A stretch of 53,709 nt of DNA, taken from Verrucomicrobiota bacterium. GTDB lineage: Bacteria; Verrucomicrobiota; Verrucomicrobiia; Limisphaerales; UBA1319. This document shows positions 33,405 to 43,663 of this stretch, piece after piece. The notes beneath the pieces were generated by a model. It saw only the letters and a list, made by a program, of their open reading frames with translations, had not been told where the DNA came from and searched no databases. The stretch covers positions 1-53,709 of the forward strand of contig JAKLFB010000041.1 of the NCBI GenBank assembly GCA_022711435.1, written 5' to 3'. The position numbers were made by a program, and so were the translations under genes. The number at the start of each line of letters is the position of its first letter. Within the stretch, counting starts at the first letter, position 1.

Positions 33405-35297
33405 ATGAACGCTCGAGTCTCTCTGATGGCAGCCTTGGCTGCGATGTGGATCGGCAGTGGTCTGTCCCATGCGCAGAACGTCCTCTATAATGGCGACTTC
33501 GAAGCCGATCCTTTCCTGGACGGATGGACGGTGTCGACCAATGTGGTTTCGTTTGGCGGGATTGCGCCGGGCTCGACCACGGCCGCCATGCTCGTCGGCG
33601 CCGGACAGCGGGCGGGACAAACGATGGTCGTCTGGTCCGATTGGTCCCTGGATTTCTTTTTTGCCATTCGCGATGCGGGCGCCAACCGGGCATTCTCGCT
33701 TCTGATCAATCAAGTCGCCGGCCCCGAGAGCGTCAGCGCCGCCACGATCAACCTTCGATATCAGTCGGGTCAGTTCAACACCTACGCCGCGGGGGCTTGG
33801 GGATCCGACCTCGGATTGGGCACGATCAACCCGTCGATCGATGCCAACGGCGACGGGGATTTCAACGATCCCGGCGACGCGAAGAATGTCTATCACATGC
33901 GGATCACCGGTGCCGCCTGGGGGCTGCCCGCCGCCAGCTACAGCATCGAACTCTCCGATGCCAACACGACCAACCTGACCCGCGCCGTCAACGGCCTGAC
34001 CCGATACCAAAATGGGTCCGGCGTCAATGGCGGGCCCAACGCGTTCGTGTTCAACACCTCATTTGGCAGCAACCCCGGCTTTTGGATCGATGACGTGACC
34101 CACGAGGCATTCTACATGATGGACGATCCCAACCTCGAGCTGACCCTGGCCGGCGACCTCTTCGGCCGGCTGCCGGTCGATTCGCCGCCCGTGACGCGGA
34201 CGCTCGAGGTGACCAACAGCGGCGCGCTCGCGGACCTCCGCATCACCAATGGTGTTCTCAGCGGACCCGATGCCAGCCATTACACCGTCAACACGCAGTT
34301 CCCGATCTCCATCCCCCCCGCCAGCGCCGCCAACATCAGCATCGCGTTCGATCCCGGCGCGGATTCACGTCCGTTCACCGCCGCGCTCGTGCTCGAGTCG
34401 AACGATCCTTCCACGCCGGCCTTCAACGTGAATCTGGCAGCCACGCGGCTCACCACGGGATCCCAGCAGTTTGTCAACCCCGGCTTCGAATCGAGCCCGT
34501 ATGACAGCGGCTGGATCGTTGGAACCAACATCTCGCAGGCCGGCGGGCTCATCAGCGGTTCCGCCAGCGCCGCCCGCCTCGGCGCCGGGACCCGCTTGGG
34601 CCAGCAGATCGTCTGCTCGCCCGATTGGCACCTGGACTTTTATTGCGGCCCGGCCGAGTCCGCCAACGAGTCCTTCTCGCTCTATGTGACGTCGATCGGC
34701 GACATATTCAACACGGGCGAAATCAAGCTCAGGGTCCAGTGCCGGACCAACGAATGGGTGGTGGCGGGCGCGCCGCGGCCCGAGCTGGGCGCCGTCGTGC
34801 CCTCGATCGATGCCAACGGCGACGGCGATCTCGCCGACGCCGAGGATGTCAAGAACGTGTATCGTCTGCGCATCGTCGGCCATTCCTGGGACACCACCAA
34901 CTCCGCGGTCGATGTCCTGGTGTCCGATGCCAACAGCTCCGCCTTCGCCCGCGGCATCTTCGGCATCGCCGTCAATTCGCAGCGGGCGGTTCCATACGCG
35001 TTCGCCTTCGATTCCCTCGCCAATGGCAACCCCGGATTCTGGGTTGATGAAACGCGCGTCGTCGTCGGCCTGCCGCCCGCCGAACGCCCAACCATCGGCC
35101 TGTTCCAGCCCGAAAACGGCATGTTCCGCATGACTTGGACCTCGGAGCCGAACGCTTCCTACCGCATCGAAACCGTGGATGATTTGGGCAAAGCCTGGCA
35201 ATCGGCGTTCGGACCAATCCCCAGCCAGGGTTTCAGCACCAGCTACACCAACACTGCGGCCGGCGCCACCCGGTTCTTCCGGATCCGAGTCGAGTAG
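33405..35297 (+). CDS. Secreted protein with two copies of a laminin-G-like module
   Basis: 630 residues with a signal peptide (LMAALAAMWIGSGLSHA). Two ~200-aa modules (~25-225 and ~355-560) align with each other: QNVLYNGDFEADPF vs QQFVNPGFESSPY, WSDWSLDFFFA vs SPDWHLDFYCG, PSIDANGDGDF...KNVYHMRI vs PSIDANGDGDL...KNVYRLRI, and NPGFWIDDV vs NPGFWVDET. The DANGDGD loop may bind calcium. A choice-of-anchor/ASPM-like Ig domain separates them (~262-345: TRTLEVTNSGALADL). The C-terminus is the shared Verrucomicrobial domain (ASYRIETVDDLGKAW ... RFFRIRVE). The next gene carries a third copy of the module. Function unknown; likely surface glycan binding. Confidence 0.85.
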   Translation: MNARVSLMAALAAMWIGSGLSHAQNVLYNGDFEADPFLDGWTVSTNVVSFGGIAPGSTTAAMLVGAGQRAGQTMVVWSDWSLDFFFAIRDAGANRAFSLLINQVAGPESVSAATINLRYQSGQFNTYAAGAWGSDLGLGTINPSIDANGDGDFNDPGDAKNVYHMRITGAAWGLPAASYSIELSDANTTNLTRAVNGLTRYQNGSGVNGGPNAFVFNTSFGSNPGFWIDDVTHEAFYMMDDPNLELTLAGDLFGRLPVDSPPVTRTLEVTNSGALADLRITNGVLSGPDASHYTVNTQFPISIPPASAANISIAFDPGADSRPFTAALVLESNDPSTPAFNVNLAATRLTTGSQQFVNPGFESSPYDSGWIVGTNISQAGGLISGSASAARLGAGTRLGQQIVCSPDWHLDFYCGPAESANESFSLYVTSIGDIFNTGEIKLRVQCRTNEWVVAGAPRPELGAVVPSIDANGDGDLADAEDVKNVYRLRIVGHSWDTTNSAVDVLVSDANSSAFARGIFGIAVNSQRAVPYAFAFDSLANGNPGFWVDETRVVVGLPPAERPTIGLFQPENGMFRMTWTSEPNASYRIETVDDLGKAWQSAFGPIPSQGFSTSYTNTAAGATRFFRIRVE

Positions 35298-35383
35298 GGC
35301 ATGCCCGCCGCTCGAATTCGAGAGGCGCTCGGGCGCACCCGAAATCGCGCGGTCAACGTCCCCACCCATAGGGACGGATCACC

Positions 35384-38300
35384 ATGAAACAAATCAGAAT
35401 GCTCACGGCCGCCCTGGCGGCGTTCGCTGGCGCAGCAACCGCCGCGGCACCGGTGGCTCTCCAGGACAACTTCGAGTCCGGCGCCTTTGCGTCTGCCTGG
35501 GACGCGACTGCGGGCGTCGCAATCCAGACCGGAGAGGGCGCCAACCAGACCGCCCATTATGCGCGTCTATCGAGCTATGCGGCGGCCACCGGCCGCGAGT
35601 TGGGCGCAAAGCTCGATGATGCCCATCCGGACGGCGCCCGCGAGTTCGTCATCGACTTCGCCGTCCGGGTTCAGGAGAGCAGCGCGCGCCAATTCAATCT
35701 GCATGTTTCAGACGGCACGGGGGTTCCCGACAGCAGCCAGGCCGTGGCCAACCTCCGCTACCAGAACGGCTGGCAGACCTACAACGGCACCGGCGGCTGG
35801 CAATCCCTCGCCACGCTCAATCCGCTGACGCCCGGCCAGTGGCATCGCGTTCGTTTTACAGGCCTGGATTGGGGATTGCCAGGCGCACGATACCATCTCG
35901 AGGTCTCGGATGCGGGCAGCGCCTCGCTGACAAGCGCCGTCACGAATATCACTCACTTCCAAAAAGACAGCGCCACCCGCAACGCCGCGCGGTTTTTCGT
36001 TTTTACTGCCGTTTTTGGAAACAACCCGGGATTCGACATTGACGAGATGGTCGCGCAGGTCGTGGGAACGGCGCCTCCGTCTCCGGATGCCATCCTCAAC
36101 ATCAGCGGCACCTACCCGCATCTGGCCGTGTTCAGCTCGGATGGAGAGGCCGGCATTGGCGCCGTGGCGCCGTGGGCGGGCCGCTTGTGGTTTGTCACCT
36201 ACCCGCCGCACCAGCCGCGAGGCAGCTCGGACAAGCTCTGGATGGTCGACAGCAACCTCACTCTCACCGCGCGTCCGGAAAGCGTCGGCGGCACGCACGC
36301 CAGCCGCCTCATCCATCGCGAATCGCAGCAGCTCATCATCGGCCCTTACTTCATCGACACCAACGCCAATGTCCGCGCCATCCCCGGATCGAAAATGCCC
36401 GGACGCCTGACCGCCGCGGCGCGGCATCTGACCGATCCGGCCAACAAGGTCTATTTCATGTCCATGGAGGAGGGGAATTACGAGGTCGACGTCCGCACGC
36501 TCGACGTCGTCGCCAACCACCCCGACATGCAGTCCGGCAGCAGCCACATCCCGGGCACCCACGGAAAGGGCGCCTACTCGGGCCAGGGGCGCCTGATCTA
36601 TGCCAACAACGGGGAGAGCGGATGGAGCATCTCGAGCGATCCGGGATTCAGCCGGCCGGTGGGCGCCCTGGTTGAGAACCCGGGCCGCGACTGGACCAAC
36701 GGGTGGTCCGTCGTCGAGCGCCACAACTTCTGCGAGGTGACCGGCCCCGGCGGCATCTACGGCGCCGCCCGCGATGACGATCCCATCTGGTCCACCGGCT
36801 GGGACAAGCGGTCGGTGATGTTGAAACTGCTCGACGACGGCGTCTGGCATACGTTTCGACTCCCGAAAGGCAGCTACACCCACGATGCATTCCACGGCTG
36901 GTACACCGAATGGCCCCGCATCCGCGAAATCGTCGACGGCAAACTGCTCATGCACATGCACGGCCTGTTCTATGATTTCCCCAGAACCTTCCGGGCATCT
37001 CAAACAGGCGGTCTCGTTCCGATCTGCACCTATCTGAAGATGCCGGTCGATTATTGCTGGTGGAACGGCCAGTTGGTTATGGGCCGGGACGATGCATCGA
37101 CGACCGGCGGCAATTCCTGGGCCGGCCAGTCCCACTCGGCGCCGTGGTTCGGTCAACTCTCCGACCTCGAACAGTGGGGGCCGCCTGCCGGGTTCGGCGG
37201 GCCCTGGAAGGAGGATGCCGTCGTCGCCCAAAACCCCAGCGATCCCTTCCTGATCCGCGGATTCCAAAACCGGGTCCTGCACCTCAAACACGCCACCGAG
37301 TCGCCCGTGAGCTTCGCCCTCGAATACGACACCGATGGAACCGGAACGTGGCGGGAGTTGACGGCCATCAACCTGCCGGCTGCAGGCTATGCCTGGTATC
37401 TGCTCCCACGCGGATTGACGGCCGCGTGGGTCCGCCTTGTGCCCCGCAACAACGCGGTGGGTGTCACCGCCTATTTCCATCTCGGCAATCCTCCCCGGGA
37501 ACCCCTCCCCACCCTGTTCGCCGGAATCGCCGACGTCGCCCTAACCCATGGCTACAGCGACGGCATCATCCGCCCCCAGACCGGCAACGCGCGGATCCTG
37601 CAATTCGGCGCCCATATCTCCGGCTCAGCCGGAAATCCCGTCTCTGCTTACTACGAAATCGACGGCGCGTTCGTCTTGACGCGGAAGACCAACACCGTTT
37701 CGGAATCGGCGCTGCGCAGCACTTACTCCCTGGCGGCGCCGGCAATCGCCGTCGATGACGCCTCGGTGCTGGTGGCGGACGGCGCCAATCGCTACCGGCT
37801 CCCGAAGACCCACTCTGCCTACGACAGCGCGTTTCCGTCAGGCTGGCCGCGAGGCAAGCGCGAGGTGGTCACCGAGCGGGATCTGTTCCAGGCCCACGGC
37901 ACATTCTACGAGCTGCCCAAGAGCTCGTCGGGAGGCTTCCGCCGCATCCGCCCCATCACCTCCCATGGCAAGCATATCAGCGACTTCGCGTCCTGGCGCG
38001 GCCTGTTCGTCGTGGCCGGCACCGCGGCCTCGGCGGTCCCGGACGGTCATTTCTTCCGCTCGACCGATGGCCAGGCGGGGCTCTGGTTCGGCAATGTGGA
38101 CGATCTCTGGCGGATGGGGCCCCCGTGGGGCCAAGGCGGACCGTGGATCAACACGCCCGTCGCCGCTAATGCGCCCAGCGATCCGTACCTCATGTATGGC
38201 TATGAACATAAGGTCCTCCAGCTCGCCCACAATGCTTCCCAAGACGTCACCTTCGTCGTGGAAGTCGATTTCGCAGCCGATAATTCCTGGAGCGAATACG

Positions 38301-38842
38301 GGCGATTTATCGTCCCCGCCGGCCAAGTGTTCAAGCACGTCTTCCCGGACGGCTACTCGGCGCACTGGGTTCGACTGAAAACGCTCTCCAGCGTCACGGC
38401 GACCGCCATGTTCTCCTACGGTCCTGCCGCGCCACAGCAGGCCTTCCTCGATTGGATCGAGCCTTTCGCGCTGCCGCCTGCTTCGAGCGCCGATGCCCTC
38501 ATGGCACGCGATGACGAGGGCGATGGCTGGTCCAACTGGGTCGAGTTCATCATCGGCAGCGATCCCACCGCCAAGGACCGCGACCGCTTTCCTCCCGTAT
38601 ACGCCCTGACTTCCTCGAATCTCCTCTACGAGATCGCAATGCGTTTCGGCTCCCTTTCCCATCGTTCGGCGGCTCAGATTTCCACCAACCTCGCGCAGTG
38701 GACTCCTGTCCCCCCTGATTGGGAGCTTTCCGGTATCAGCCAAAACGGTTTGGCCCCCGATTTCTGGCGGCGCGCCTGGCGGATCCCGCTTTCCGATGAA
38801 AAGCTCTTCGTCCGACACACTCTCGATCCTGATATGCCGTGA
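35384..38842 (+). CDS. Large secreted protein with laminin-G-like N-terminus and duplicated propeller-like halves
   Basis: 1152 residues; signal peptide MLTAALAAFAGAATAAAP; GGA five bases before the ATG. Residues ~25-225 repeat the module of the preceding gene (YHLEVSDAGSASLTSAVTNI, FGNNPGFDIDEM). The central part has two related halves: WGPPAGFGGPW ... SDPFLIRGFQNRVLHLKH at ~595 and MGPPWGQGGPW ... SDPYLMYGYEHKVLQLAH at ~909, both ending in a WVRL...AYFHLG/AMFSYG strand pair. This suggests an ancient internal duplication of a propeller-like domain. Near the C-terminus is a TSP3-like segment (DDEGDGWSNWVEFIIGSDP) found in many Verrucomicrobial exported proteins. No catalytic motif recognised. 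Lies between related secreted proteins and a sulfatase on one strand. Confidence 0.82.
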   Translation: MKQIRMLTAALAAFAGAATAAAPVALQDNFESGAFASAWDATAGVAIQTGEGANQTAHYARLSSYAAATGRELGAKLDDAHPDGAREFVIDFAVRVQESSARQFNLHVSDGTGVPDSSQAVANLRYQNGWQTYNGTGGWQSLATLNPLTPGQWHRVRFTGLDWGLPGARYHLEVSDAGSASLTSAVTNITHFQKDSATRNAARFFVFTAVFGNNPGFDIDEMVAQVVGTAPPSPDAILNISGTYPHLAVFSSDGEAGIGAVAPWAGRLWFVTYPPHQPRGSSDKLWMVDSNLTLTARPESVGGTHASRLIHRESQQLIIGPYFIDTNANVRAIPGSKMPGRLTAAARHLTDPANKVYFMSMEEGNYEVDVRTLDVVANHPDMQSGSSHIPGTHGKGAYSGQGRLIYANNGESGWSISSDPGFSRPVGALVENPGRDWTNGWSVVERHNFCEVTGPGGIYGAARDDDPIWSTGWDKRSVMLKLLDDGVWHTFRLPKGSYTHDAFHGWYTEWPRIREIVDGKLLMHMHGLFYDFPRTFRASQTGGLVPICTYLKMPVDYCWWNGQLVMGRDDASTTGGNSWAGQSHSAPWFGQLSDLEQWGPPAGFGGPWKEDAVVAQNPSDPFLIRGFQNRVLHLKHATESPVSFALEYDTDGTGTWRELTAINLPAAGYAWYLLPRGLTAAWVRLVPRNNAVGVTAYFHLGNPPREPLPTLFAGIADVALTHGYSDGIIRPQTGNARILQFGAHISGSAGNPVSAYYEIDGAFVLTRKTNTVSESALRSTYSLAAPAIAVDDASVLVADGANRYRLPKTHSAYDSAFPSGWPRGKREVVTERDLFQAHGTFYELPKSSSGGFRRIRPITSHGKHISDFASWRGLFVVAGTAASAVPDGHFFRSTDGQAGLWFGNVDDLWRMGPPWGQGGPWINTPVAANAPSDPYLMYGYEHKVLQLAHNASQDVTFVVEVDFAADNSWSEYGRFIVPAGQVFKHVFPDGYSAHWVRLKTLSSVTATAMFSYGPAAPQQAFLDWIEPFALPPASSADALMARDDEGDGWSNWVEFIIGSDPTAKDRDRFPPVYALTSSNLLYEIAMRFGSLSHRSAAQISTNLAQWTPVPPDWELSGISQNGLAPDFWRRAWRIPLSDEKLFVRHTLDPDMP

Positions 38843-38875
38843 GCCGCTGAAACGTCGGCCGAACCTGCCAATACT

Positions 38876-40294
38876 ATGAATTCACGTTCTACTCTTCGAT
38901 GGCTGACCGGCTGTTTGCTGCTGGCTTTCCCCCTGCCATCCTGCCCAGCCTCGGACCGCCCCGCGCCCAAATCCAACGTGATCCTCATCAACATCGACGA
39001 CCTGGGGTATGCCGACATCGGGCCATTCGGCTCGACCGTCAACCGAACGCCCAACCTGGATCGGATGGCGGCGGAAGGCCGCAAGCTGACCAGCTTCTAT
39101 GGCGCTCCGGTCTGCTCTCCTTCGCGCGCGGCGCTCATGACGGGCTGTTACCCGAAGCGCGCGCTGCCGATCCCCCACGTCCTGTTTCCCGGCAACGCGA
39201 TCGGCCTGGCCCCGGCCGAAATCACGGTCGCCGAGGTGCTCCGGTCCGCCGGATACGCCACCGGTCTGGTCGGCAAATGGCATCTCGGCGATCAGGTGGA
39301 ATTCCTTCCAACCCGGCAGGGATTCGACTTCTACTTCGGGCTGCCCTACTCGAACGACATGGGGCCCGCCGCCGACGGCGTGAAAAGCAACTGGGGCGAT
39401 CCGCTTCCCGCCGCCACGGGCAAGGGCCAGCCCCCGTTGCCACTCCTCCGCGGCGAGACTGTCCTGCAGCGCGTCCTGGCCCACGACCAGACCACCCTGG
39501 TGACCCGGTACACCCAGGCCGCGGTCGACTTCATCCGCGATCATCGGGATCATCCCTTTTTCCTCTACCTCGCCCACAACGCGGTCCATTGGCCCCTCTA
39601 TCCCGGCCCCAATTTTCGCGGCAAATCCAAGAACGGCCTCTACGGCGACTGGGTCGAGGAGGTCGATTGGAGCGTCGGCCAGGTGCTCGAGACAGTGCGC
39701 GCGCTGCAGCTCGAGCCTCGAACGCTGGTCATCTTCACCTCCGATAACGGAGGCACCCGGCGCGCCGTCAACGCCCCCCTCCGCGGCCACAAGGGAACGA
39801 CCTGGGAAGGCGGGATGCGCGTGCCGACGATCGCCTGGTGGCCGGGCCGCATCCCCGCCGGCACATCTTCCGGCGCCATCGCCGGCATGATCGATATCCT
39901 TCCGACGTTCGCCGCTCTGGCCGGGGGCGCCCTGCCCGCCGATCGCAAGATCGATGGCCGCGATCTATGGCCTGTCCTCGCCGGCCTCGCCGATGCTCCC
40001 CCGCCTCATGACGCTTTCCATTACTTCCGCGGCCTGAAGCTCGAAGCCGTCCGACGCGGTCACTGGAAGCTCCACCTCGCCAGAACCGAGCTCTACCACC
40101 TCGGCAATGACGTTGGAGAAACGCGGAACGTCGCCGCCGAAAATCCGGCTGTCGTTGCGCAGCTCAAGCAGCTTGCCAGCGAGATGGAGACCGATCTGGG
40201 CCTCGACGGCATCGGCCCCGGCTGCCGCCCGCTGGGCTCGGTCAAGGATGCACGGCCTCTCATCGACGAGGATAGGATCCAGCATGGCCGCTGA
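38876..40294 (+). CDS. Sulfatase (arylsulfatase type, formylglycine-dependent)
   Basis: 472 residues. The N-terminal signal ends in LPSC, so it may be a lipoprotein. Sulfatase marks: DD at 41-42 in INIDDLGYADIG (calcium ligands), the formylglycine site C80-SPSR-84 in VCSPSRAALMTG, GLVGKWHLGD, and TSDNGGTRRAVNAPLRGHKG. Together these are the full S1 sulfatase active-site set. The Cys must be converted by a formylglycine-generating enzyme or anaerobic maturase encoded elsewhere. It removes sulfate from sugars or other esters; the substrate is unknown. Its stop overlaps the start of the following amidase gene by 11 bp. Confidence 0.95.
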   Translation: MNSRSTLRWLTGCLLLAFPLPSCPASDRPAPKSNVILINIDDLGYADIGPFGSTVNRTPNLDRMAAEGRKLTSFYGAPVCSPSRAALMTGCYPKRALPIPHVLFPGNAIGLAPAEITVAEVLRSAGYATGLVGKWHLGDQVEFLPTRQGFDFYFGLPYSNDMGPAADGVKSNWGDPLPAATGKGQPPLPLLRGETVLQRVLAHDQTTLVTRYTQAAVDFIRDHRDHPFFLYLAHNAVHWPLYPGPNFRGKSKNGLYGDWVEEVDWSVGQVLETVRALQLEPRTLVIFTSDNGGTRRAVNAPLRGHKGTTWEGGMRVPTIAWWPGRIPAGTSSGAIAGMIDILPTFAALAGGALPADRKIDGRDLWPVLAGLADAPPPHDAFHYFRGLKLEAVRRGHWKLHLARTELYHLGNDVGETRNVAAENPAVVAQLKQLASEMETDLGLDGIGPGCRPLGSVKDARPLIDEDRIQHGR

Positions 40295-43060
40295 CGCGGT
40301 GCGGCATCGCGGGCCGCTCCACCCCGGCATGCTGGCTCTCGGTCTCATGGCCGCAGTGAGCGCCGCTTCAGCCCCCCTCGATTTCGACGAGGCCGCCCAC
40401 CATTCTTTCCAGCAGTCTGCCGATCCTCCCGCAGCCGAGTCGAGCCTGGCGTCGGCGACCCTTGATGTTCCGATACGGGCAGCCAGCGAGCCGGAGACCG
40501 GTGACGCCCAGCCGGTCGGGGCGTTGACCGGGCGCATCGTGTTCACCAGCGGCGGCCACGGCTGGACCTGGGGGGGCAACGGCTGGCGCACGCAGCGCTC
40601 GGTCCTGCTCGAGATGAACGAGGACTGTGGCAACCTCGACCAGATGACCCTCTTTGTCGCCTATTGCTTCAATGCGGGCGCAACGGTCGTCCCTTTGCGG
40701 CCCGTGGGCTTTCAGAGCCGCGAGGCCGTGTTGGACAACGACAGCCCGGGCGTGACCTTCATCGGGCCGTGGGCCGACAGCACGGCGACGGTCTATTTCG
40801 GCAGCCCGGGCGACGTGCCGTATCGCTACGCGCCTTCGGCGCCGGCCGAAACCGCGCTGGCCATCTACACGCCGGCCACCCCATCCCAGGCCAGTATCCG
40901 GTCTATTGCTGGGCCGCCCACGGCGCCAACCGGATTCGCCAGCTTTATCGCATCCGCCATCTGGGAGGTGAAACCCGGGTCCGCGTTCCTCACGATCGGG
41001 TCGGGAAAGGGTGGATTTACCTGGGCACTTACCGGTTCGGCGCTGGCGCCAACACCGAGATCGGCTCGGTCCGGATCAGCAACCTGGCCGAGCCGGGCGC
41101 GGCCTCCGGCGTCGCAATCGCTGACGCCATCCGCTTCGGCAACGGGTTCGGCGACATCGATCGCGGCGGCGGCGTCTCGACTTACCCCCGGGAGGAGGAG
41201 TGCAGCCGATACTGGGTCCAGCTTATGGCCGGCCAGGGACAGGACCCGGCCCTCTATGACGGGGCCGGCGACGATGCCAGCGACAACGTCGGCGCGCCGC
41301 CCCGGATGGCAGCGGAAATGAACCGCGCCGAGAGCGGGACCACGTTCGAGCGGGTCTACGTCGGCTTCCACTCGAATGCGGGCGGCGGCCGCGGCGTCAT
41401 CGGCCTCCACAACAGCGATTCCCTTTTCCCGGGCACGGCCACCTCCGCGAACCAGATCACGCTGGCCCGGTTGCTCGCCCGGGAGATCAATGACGATCTG
41501 ACGGGACTGAGCTCGCAGCTCGAAACCCCTTGGTATGACCGCGGCAGCAATCTCACTTACGCCCGCACCGACTACGCGTTCGGCGAAATCCGCGGCGACG
41601 CCATCCGCTACGAGATGGACGCCACGATTGTCGAGGTTGCATTCCACGATTCCGATGCCGACGCGCGTCTGATGCGGGATCCCAAGGTGCGGATGGGGTG
41701 TGCGCGGGCGGCGTATCAGGGGCTCGTGCGGTATTTTGCCCAGTTCGACGGGGCGCCGCTGGCATTCCTGCCCGAGCCGCCGGCCTCTCCTCGAGCCGCG
41801 GCCGAGGATGGCGGGATAAGGATCTCCTGGTCGCCGCCTCTGAGCCAGGCCGGCAGCGGCCCGGCGACCGGCTACCGGATCTACCGGTCCGCGGACGGCT
41901 TCGGCTTCGGCCAGCCGGTCAGCACCGCCGGCGCCTCGATCCTGATCACGGACGTGGCGGTGGATTCCACGATATACTGCTACATCACCGCGACCAATGG
42001 GGGCGGCGAGTCGCTCCCGTCGCCGACCGTCGGGTGCCGCCGCAGCTCCAACCCGGCTCAGTCCCGCGTCCTGTTCGTCAATGGCTTCACCCGGTTCGAC
42101 CGGGCGCTGAATCTGCGTCAGGACCTCGAGCCCTCCGCGTATCGCCCTCCGGGGCACGACCAGAACCAAGGAGCCGCGGATCGCGTCCTGCCGGGGCGCG
42201 TGAACAGCTTCGACTACGTCGTGCCCCACGGCGAAACCATCGGCGCCTTTGGATGGCCGTTCGATTCCTGCCAGCGCGCGCACGTGTCCCAGCGGGCCGT
42301 TCGCCTCGAAGAGTATCCGGTCGTGATCTGGGCCAGCGGCAACCAATCCACCGCCGGGCGCACGTTCACCCCGGCCGAGCAGGCGGCGGTCGCCTCCTTC
42401 CTGGCCGCCGGCGGCAACCTCTTCGTCAGCGGCTCGGAGATCGCCTGGGACCTGGACCGCGTTTCCGGGCCGAGCCCGGCGGATCGGGCGTTCCTGCGCC
42501 AGCGATTGCACGCCCGCCTCGACGGCGACATCCATGACAACGCCGGAAGCCACACCGTCACTCCCGCGGCAGGCTCGATCTTTGCCGGCAGCGGGACCGG
42601 CCTGTTCGACGATGGCAGCCGCGGCATCTATTGGGTGGGATACCCCGACCTGCTGACCCCTGAAGGCGCGGCTGCGGCGGTCGCGCTCGAGTATGGCGGG
42701 GTGGCGGGCGGCGGCGCGGGCATCCTGCACACCGGGGCTGGCGGCGTGGGCAAGGTGGTGTATTGGGGCTTTCCGTTCGAGACGCTGACCAGCGCAGCAG
42801 TGCGCCGCACTTACATGGCCGACGTGCTCCGGTTCCTCAGCCAGCCCTCGCGGCTCGAGATCGCCGCGCCCCAATCCGATGGCCGGATCCACCTGCGGTT
42901 GGAGGGCGAGCCCGGCCTCACGTATCTCATCCAGCGATGCGTGCCGGGCGGCCCGTGGACGAATGTGAGAAACGTCTCGAATGCCACAGGGAGCACGCTC
43001 TTTTCCGATGCATGGCCCGCCGAGGCCGCCGTGCTCTATCGGGCCGTGCTCACGCCGTGA
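40284..43060 (+). pseudogene. Frameshifted secreted N-acetylmuramoyl-L-alanine amidase with golvesin-like and FN3 domains
   Basis: Two frames make one protein of ~920 residues. Frame one runs from ATG 40284 (signal-like LALGLMAAVSAASA; GRIVFTSGGHGW, ALAIYTPATP). At about 40870-40890, around CCACCCCATCCC, homology continues in the -1 frame: GQYPVYCWAAHGANR ... GKGWIYLGTYRFGAG is a golvesin-type domain, then an Amidase_3-like catalytic region (RVYVGFHSNAGGG, IVEVAFHDSDADARLM), an FN3 domain (~41790-42040), a glutamine-amidotransferase-like stretch (VIWASGNQS, GGNLFVSGSEIAWD) and the shared C-terminal domain (LTYLIQRCVPGGPW). A one-base loss in a C run, sequencing error, or real -1 frameshifting are all possible. 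Coupled to the sulfatase by an 11-bp overlap. Confidence 0.8.
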
Positions 43061-43071
43061 ACCGGCGGCGC

Positions 43072-43644
43072 CTATTCATGGGAGGTTTCCTTGCCGGCGT
43101 ATTTCTTGGTGGCGGTGTCGATGCGGATCCGGTCGCCGTTGGCGATGAATAGCGGCGCCATGACCTGGAGGCCGGTTTCGAGCTTCGCCTCTTTCCAGGC
43201 GGAGTCGGAGCCGCCTCGAGAGGGCGGGGCGGTGTCGACCACCTCGAGGGCGACCTGAGAAGGAACGACCAGGTCGATCGGCTGGCCGTCGAGCCGGAGG
43301 ACTTTATATTCCTGGCTCTCGTGGACGAACCAGCGCCGATCGCCGAGCTGCTCGTTGCCGAATTCGTATTCCTCGAACGTCTCCGAGTCCAGAAACACCT
43401 GGATGTCGCCCTTCGCAAAGCTGAACGTGACGCGCCGGGTCTCGAGCTGCGCAACGGGCACCCGCTCGTTCTCGGCGAAAACACGCTCGATGATCCGGCC
43501 CGACTTGAGATGGCGCAACCGGGTGTGGAGCTTATGCCGCGTCTGCGCGGTGCCGCTGACATGCATATCCTCGACGATATGCGGTCCGCCGTCGAGGATC
43601 ACGACCATCTGGCGTTTGAACTCGGAGGGCAGAATCGTTTGCAT
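43072..43644 (-). CDS. efp: Elongation factor P family protein with atypical tip loop
   Basis: 190 residues, preceded by AGGAG six bases before the ATG. It follows the three-domain EF-P layout: N-terminal KOW-like PSEFKRQMVVILDGGPHIVE, middle OB domain FSFAKGDIQVFLDSETFEE, and C-terminal LETGLQVMAPLFIANGDRIRIDTATKKY. EF-P relieves ribosome stalling at proline runs. The loop that normally carries the modified Lys (KPGKG in E. coli) or Arg reads HVSGTAQTRHK here, so the usual Lys position is not conserved. It could be a second EF-P paralogue or one with another activation mode; only one copy is in the window. Proline-rich proteins nearby (for example the HEAT-repeat tail) show the need for such a factor. 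Confidence 0.88.
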   Translation of the reverse strand: MQTILPSEFKRQMVVILDGGPHIVEDMHVSGTAQTRHKLHTRLRHLKSGRIIERVFAENERVPVAQLETRRVTFSFAKGDIQVFLDSETFEEYEFGNEQLGDRRWFVHESQEYKVLRLDGQPIDLVVPSQVALEVVDTAPPSRGGSDSAWKEAKLETGLQVMAPLFIANGDRIRIDTATKKYAGKETSHE

Positions 43645-43663
43645 AGAAGCTCCTGGCGTCCTG

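Noticed and set aside
40865..42892. Long minus-strand open frame opposite the amidase gene
   Set aside because: Shadow of the amidase coding frame, no family features.
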